Positions 60,953 to 64,000 of a stretch of 64,000 nucleotides of DNA are shown here, piece after piece. The DNA comes from Bacteroidales bacterium (GTDB lineage Bacteria; Bacteroidota; Bacteroidia; Bacteroidales; CG2-30-32-10). The stretch spans positions 1 to 64,000 of the forward strand of contig DAOQAK010000007.1 in the NCBI GenBank assembly GCA_035353855.1, written 5' to 3'. Made by a program: the position numbers and the translations under genes. Every line of letters begins with the position of its first letter. Position 1 is the first letter of the stretch. The notes below the pieces were generated by a model that ran no database searches, was not told the DNA's origin, and saw only the letters and a program-made list of their open reading frames with translations.

Positions 60953-62428
60953 ATGGCTAAAGATTTTTCAACACGAAACGAAAATTATTCTCAGTGGTAC
61001 AATGATTTAGTAATCAAAGCCGGACTTGCTGAGAACTCTGCAGTGCGCGGTTGTATGGTGATTAAACCATATGGATATGCTATCTGGGAAAAAATGCAGG
61101 CAGCATTGGATAAAATGTTTAAAGATACCGGGCATAGCAATGCTTACTTTCCAATATTCATTCCAAAATCATTTTTCAGTAGAGAAGCTTCACATGTTGA
61201 AGGTTTTGCTAAGGAATGTGCAATAGTAACTCACTACCGTTTAAAAAATTCACCTGAAGGAAAAGGGGTTGTTGTTGATGAAACTGCAAAACTTGAGGAA
61301 GAACTTATTATCAGACCAACTTCAGAAACCATTATTTGGGACTCTTATCGTAATTGGATTAAATCGTACCGTGATTTACCAATACTTATAAATCAATGGG
61401 CAAATGTTGTAAGATGGGAAATGAGAACCCGTTTATTTCTAAGAACAGCAGAATTCCTTTGGCAGGAAGGACATACAGCCCATGCCACTAAAGAAGAAGC
61501 TATTGCCGAAACGCTACAAATGCTTGATGTTTATACTGAATTTGCTGAAAAATGGATGGCTGTCCCTGTAATCAAAGGAGTGAAGACAGAAAATGAGCGT
61601 TTTGCCGGAGCTGTTGATACATATTGCATTGAAGCATTAATGCAGGATGGGAAAGCATTACAGGCAGGTACTTCGCATTTTCTGGGACAAAAATTTGCAA
61701 AAGCTTTCGATGTTAAATTTGCTTCAAAAGAAGGTTCGCTTGAACACGTTTGGGCTACATCATGGGGTGTTTCAACAAGATTGCTTGGAGCATTAATTAT
61801 GGCTCACTCTGATGATAATGGATTGGTGCTTCCTCCAATGTTAGCTCCAACTCAGGTTGTTATTATTCCAATTTATAAAAATATTGAACAACTTAAAGAA
61901 ATATCTGAAAAAATAATTCCAATTAAAAAAGCGATTGAAAGTAAAGGTATTTCTGTAAAATATGATGACCGCGATACACAAAAACCCGGCTGGAAATTTT
62001 CGGAATATGAATTTAAAGGTGTGCCTGTAAGGCTTGCAATTGGACCAAGAGACTTGGAACAGGGAACAATTGAAATATCAAGAAGGGATACATTAGAAAA
62101 AAGCGTAATTCAACAAACAGATATTGAAAATAAAGTTCAACATCTTCTTGACCAGATACAGGATAATCTTTATCAGAAAGCTGTTTCATTCAGGGAAAAT
62201 AATACGCATTCTGTTAATACCTGGGATGAATTTAAAGATGTGATTGAAAATAAAAGCGGTTTTGTGTATGCACATTGGGATGGGACAGTTGAAACTGAAG
62301 AGGCAATTAAAAATGCTACCAAAGCTACTATCCGTTGTATACCATTGAATAACCCGAAAGAAAATGGGAAGTGTGTGTTCTCAGAAAAACCTTCTGAACA
62401 ACGCGTTATATTTGCTAAAGCTTATTAA
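60953..62428 (+). CDS. proS: Prolyl-tRNA synthetase (class II, short/archaeal-type)
   Basis: 491 residues. Motif 1 region is AVRGCMVIKPYGYAIWEKMQ, motif 2 is VVRWEMRTRLFLRTAEFLWQEGHTAHA, and motif 3-like SWGVSTRLLGALIMAHSDD closes the active site. It lacks the editing INS domain and has the C-terminal extension of the eukaryote/archaeal-type enzyme, the common form in Bacteroidota. The ATG at 60953 is chosen: a longer open frame from 60800 adds 51 hydrophobic residues absent from the family and overlaps the divergent lipoprotein start. Confidence 0.95.
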   Translation: MAKDFSTRNENYSQWYNDLVIKAGLAENSAVRGCMVIKPYGYAIWEKMQAALDKMFKDTGHSNAYFPIFIPKSFFSREASHVEGFAKECAIVTHYRLKNSPEGKGVVVDETAKLEEELIIRPTSETIIWDSYRNWIKSYRDLPILINQWANVVRWEMRTRLFLRTAEFLWQEGHTAHATKEEAIAETLQMLDVYTEFAEKWMAVPVIKGVKTENERFAGAVDTYCIEALMQDGKALQAGTSHFLGQKFAKAFDVKFASKEGSLEHVWATSWGVSTRLLGALIMAHSDDNGLVLPPMLAPTQVVIIPIYKNIEQLKEISEKIIPIKKAIESKGISVKYDDRDTQKPGWKFSEYEFKGVPVRLAIGPRDLEQGTIEISRRDTLEKSVIQQTDIENKVQHLLDQIQDNLYQKAVSFRENNTHSVNTWDEFKDVIENKSGFVYAHWDGTVETEEAIKNATKATIRCIPLNNPKENGKCVFSEKPSEQRVIFAKAY

Positions 62429-63184
62429 TCAAAATGGGATTAATCTACCCGAACCAGTATAATTGTATGTAATTTTCGAAGGATTACCGGAATAATAAAC
62501 ATTACCGGTATAATCAATCCATGCATCTAGTTCGCCTGTTACCCAAATATAATCATTAGCGGTAGCTTTGCTGGTTAGATAAGTAAGATTGGTTTTAAAA
62601 TCCCTCAGGTCAGCTGGACCATTTCCACATGTATAAAGATAATTCAATCCTGAAACTCCTTTCACCGTAAGGTCAGCCGGACCAGTATGTATATTGAACC
62701 ATGAAGTATTGGTGTGAAGAAGAAAGTTTAAACTTCCCGTTCCTTCATTATCATCTAACTGAAAGAAATTCGTGTAAATAGTATCTTCTGTAATAACAGT
62801 GCCAGCACCTTTGTAATAAATGAAATGCCAGAAATCTTTAAAAGTTAAATAAACATTAATCTTGGGTTTATAACTGCGTACCCAGTTACAATGATTGTCA
62901 TTCCTGATGACAAGAACACTATCTTCAACATTTGTATAAATATCGGGAAGTAAATTTTCGCCTGCTTCAATTTTAATTGAATTAAAAGTATCCTGTTTTA
63001 AAAATAAATTGATTTTACTTTCAAGTCGCACCTGGCTGAATTCAGCAACAGTCCTTTCTTCTGTAACGATATCGCCCGTTGATTTCAGGCAATCGCAACG
63101 CTTTTCCTTAGTACAAGTTGTAAAAAGAATTAATGTAATAGAAAGCATCAAAACATAAATAATATTATTAAATACAACTTTCAT
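62429..63184 (-). CDS. DUF2807 (GIN domain) lipoprotein
   Basis: 251 residues. Lipoprotein signal with ITLILFTTCTKEK (Cys near residue 24), then a head/GIN (DUF2807) region of parallel beta repeats: FSQVRLESKINLFLKQDTFNSIKIEAG, VEDSVLVIRND, and later HTGPADLTVKGVSGLNYLY and NGPADLRDFK. The domain is widespread in Bacteroidota as a putative adhesin, without proven function. The gene is convergent with proS: its stop codon begins at the base after the proS stop. Confidence 0.85.
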   Translation of the reverse strand: MKVVFNNIIYVLMLSITLILFTTCTKEKRCDCLKSTGDIVTEERTVAEFSQVRLESKINLFLKQDTFNSIKIEAGENLLPDIYTNVEDSVLVIRNDNHCNWVRSYKPKINVYLTFKDFWHFIYYKGAGTVITEDTIYTNFFQLDDNEGTGSLNFLLHTNTSWFNIHTGPADLTVKGVSGLNYLYTCGNGPADLRDFKTNLTYLTSKATANDYIWVTGELDAWIDYTGNVYYSGNPSKITYNYTGSGRLIPF

Positions 63185-63225
63185 TTACATTTTTCAATTT
63201 GAAATTTTCTATTTGCAATCATCAA

Positions 63226-64000
63226 TTAATTTTTATGTTTAATAGTATACCCTATTCCCCACTCAATAAAATCGGCCTTTGCAAAATGCGTTTTCAATGC
63301 AAGATGTGCAAAAAGTTTTTCATTAAAATTATATTCCAAACCAAAACGCGAATAAATCATTCCATCAGATTTATCTTTTGCATACAAATAATAACCAATA
63401 TGAGTAAGTAAACGTAAACGTGAAAAAACAAAATTATGTCCGGCGTATAAACCCGGTTTTAAAATTCCCAAATCATTTTTTAGTACTATATCTTTTCTTT
63501 TTAAAACACGTTTATCGCTGTAATCCATGTAAACATCAATACCTGCAGCTACTTCCCTTTTATATGAAAATGATTTATAAAAATTAAACGACGTCATGAA
63601 AACACCGTAATAATCACCCAAAGCAGGATAAAGTTGTTTCATTCCTCCAGCAAAATAAATTCGCAACGATATTTTATTCTCAGAAATATTTTTCCATGAA
63701 GTATCAGGCAATATATTTGTTTTATCGGGAAAATAATAAGCAATACCAGCAAATACAGTAGGAATGTTTATTCCCAGGTTTGGAGTTTTAAATGAACCAT
63801 TTGAAAAATGAGTAATTCCAATGCCAGAAGTAAGTGAAATTTTTTTCTTCACCAACCATTTGCATTCATAAAACATATTAATTGCTGCATTCAGATGTGA
63901 ACCTATCGCAATATTTTTATAATTATCGTTATAATTGAATGGTTTTGAAATGTAGCCAAGCCCAATTCCAAAACGATAATTCAGAAAAAAATTATTTTTA
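63226..64000 (-). CDS. PagL-like acyloxyacyl hydrolase / lipid A deacylase (partial)
   Basis: Open to the window edge: at least 257 residues, the N-terminus being outside. An ATG at 63876 exists, but the frame continues upstream without a stop, giving LNYRFGIGLGYISKPFNY and NYKNIAIGSHLNAAIN, and the conserved block ISLTSGIGITHFSNGSFKTP, where His-Ser (HFSNG) matches the PagL catalytic pair. The later part is beta-rich, ending FIEWGIGYTIKHKN. It would trim an acyl chain from lipid A in the outer membrane. Bacteroidota call this family acyloxyacyl hydrolase. Confidence 0.82.
   Translation of the reverse strand, partial: KNNFFLNYRFGIGLGYISKPFNYNDNYKNIAIGSHLNAAINMFYECKWLVKKKISLTSGIGITHFSNGSFKTPNLGINIPTVFAGIAYYFPDKTNILPDTSWKNISENKISLRIYFAGGMKQLYPALGDYYGVFMTSFNFYKSFSYKREVAAGIDVYMDYSDKRVLKRKDIVLKNDLGILKPGLYAGHNFVFSRLRLLTHIGYYLYAKDKSDGMIYSRFGLEYNFNEKLFAHLALKTHFAKADFIEWGIGYTIKHKN

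Overview
The window looks like chromosome from a member of the Bacteroidota, most likely Bacteroidales-like. The DNA is AT-rich, Shine-Dalgarno sequences are weak or absent, and many genes are preceded by the Bacteroidota sigma pattern TTG/TTTG, then 18-23 nt, then TAnnTTTG. The gene families fit too: a DAHP synthase-chorismate mutase fusion, a GlsA/GlsB-type lipid pair, an OmpP1/FadL-like porin, a TonB-C protein with TPRs, a DUF2807 lipoprotein, a DUF4369-thioredoxin lipoprotein, and MraY with a long extra loop. I saw no rRNA, tRNA or CRISPR array.

Layout. 0-8.2 kb (minus): surface polysaccharide genes, with PIG-L deacetylase, initiating sugar transferase, GT4, two Wzy/ligase-like membrane proteins, GT2, Wzx flippase and a methyltransferase. 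8.2-9.8 kb (minus): a class II aldolase and mtnA, suggesting 5'-methylthioadenosine or 5'-deoxyadenosine salvage. 10.1-26.4 kb (minus): a compact division and cell-wall (dcw) cluster, mraZ-rsmH-ftsL-ftsI-murE-mraY-murD-ftsW-murG-murC-ftsQ-ftsA-ftsZ-yqeY, with three 10-bp direct repeats upstream of mraZ that look like an MraZ operator. 26.6-29.8 kb (plus): glsA, glsB, engB and a DUF6629 membrane protein. 29.9-40.9 kb: amino-acid catabolism (hutU, sdaA, a hydroxyproline-dehydratase-like glycyl radical enzyme and its activase) mixed with an accessory islet holding an aspartyl protease-PDZ protein, an MFS transporter, a HigBA toxin-antitoxin pair, a remnant of a second sdaA, and several palindromic repeats. 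Two inverted copies of a 117-bp MITE-like element (115/117 identical) bound that islet. 41.2-44.4 kb (plus): pheA-tyrA-DAHP synthase/chorismate mutase behind two consecutive Phe/Tyr-rich leader peptides, each followed by a terminator. 44.7-64 kb: a small unknown protein, rsgA-dprA, an LptF/G-like permease, envelope lipoproteins, corA, a purine nucleoside phosphorylase, lpxK, Nif3-like and zinc-ribbon proteins, a TPR protein, an OmpP1-like porin with a Ser/Thr/Tyr-rich lipoprotein, proS, a DUF2807 lipoprotein and a PagL-like lipid A deacylase cut by the window edge.

The strongest non-textbook signal is the tandem attenuator at 41.24-41.55 kb. Each leader ORF ends in a GC-rich word that can pair with the first arm of the terminator following it, the expected architecture for ribosome-stalling attenuation, duplicated in series. 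Other points worth following are the MraZ operator, the inverted MITE pair, the sdaA remnant beside HigBA, the mtnA-aldolase pair, and a PNP with Asp where family members usually have Asn. All functional calls come from reading motifs and context; no database search was run.
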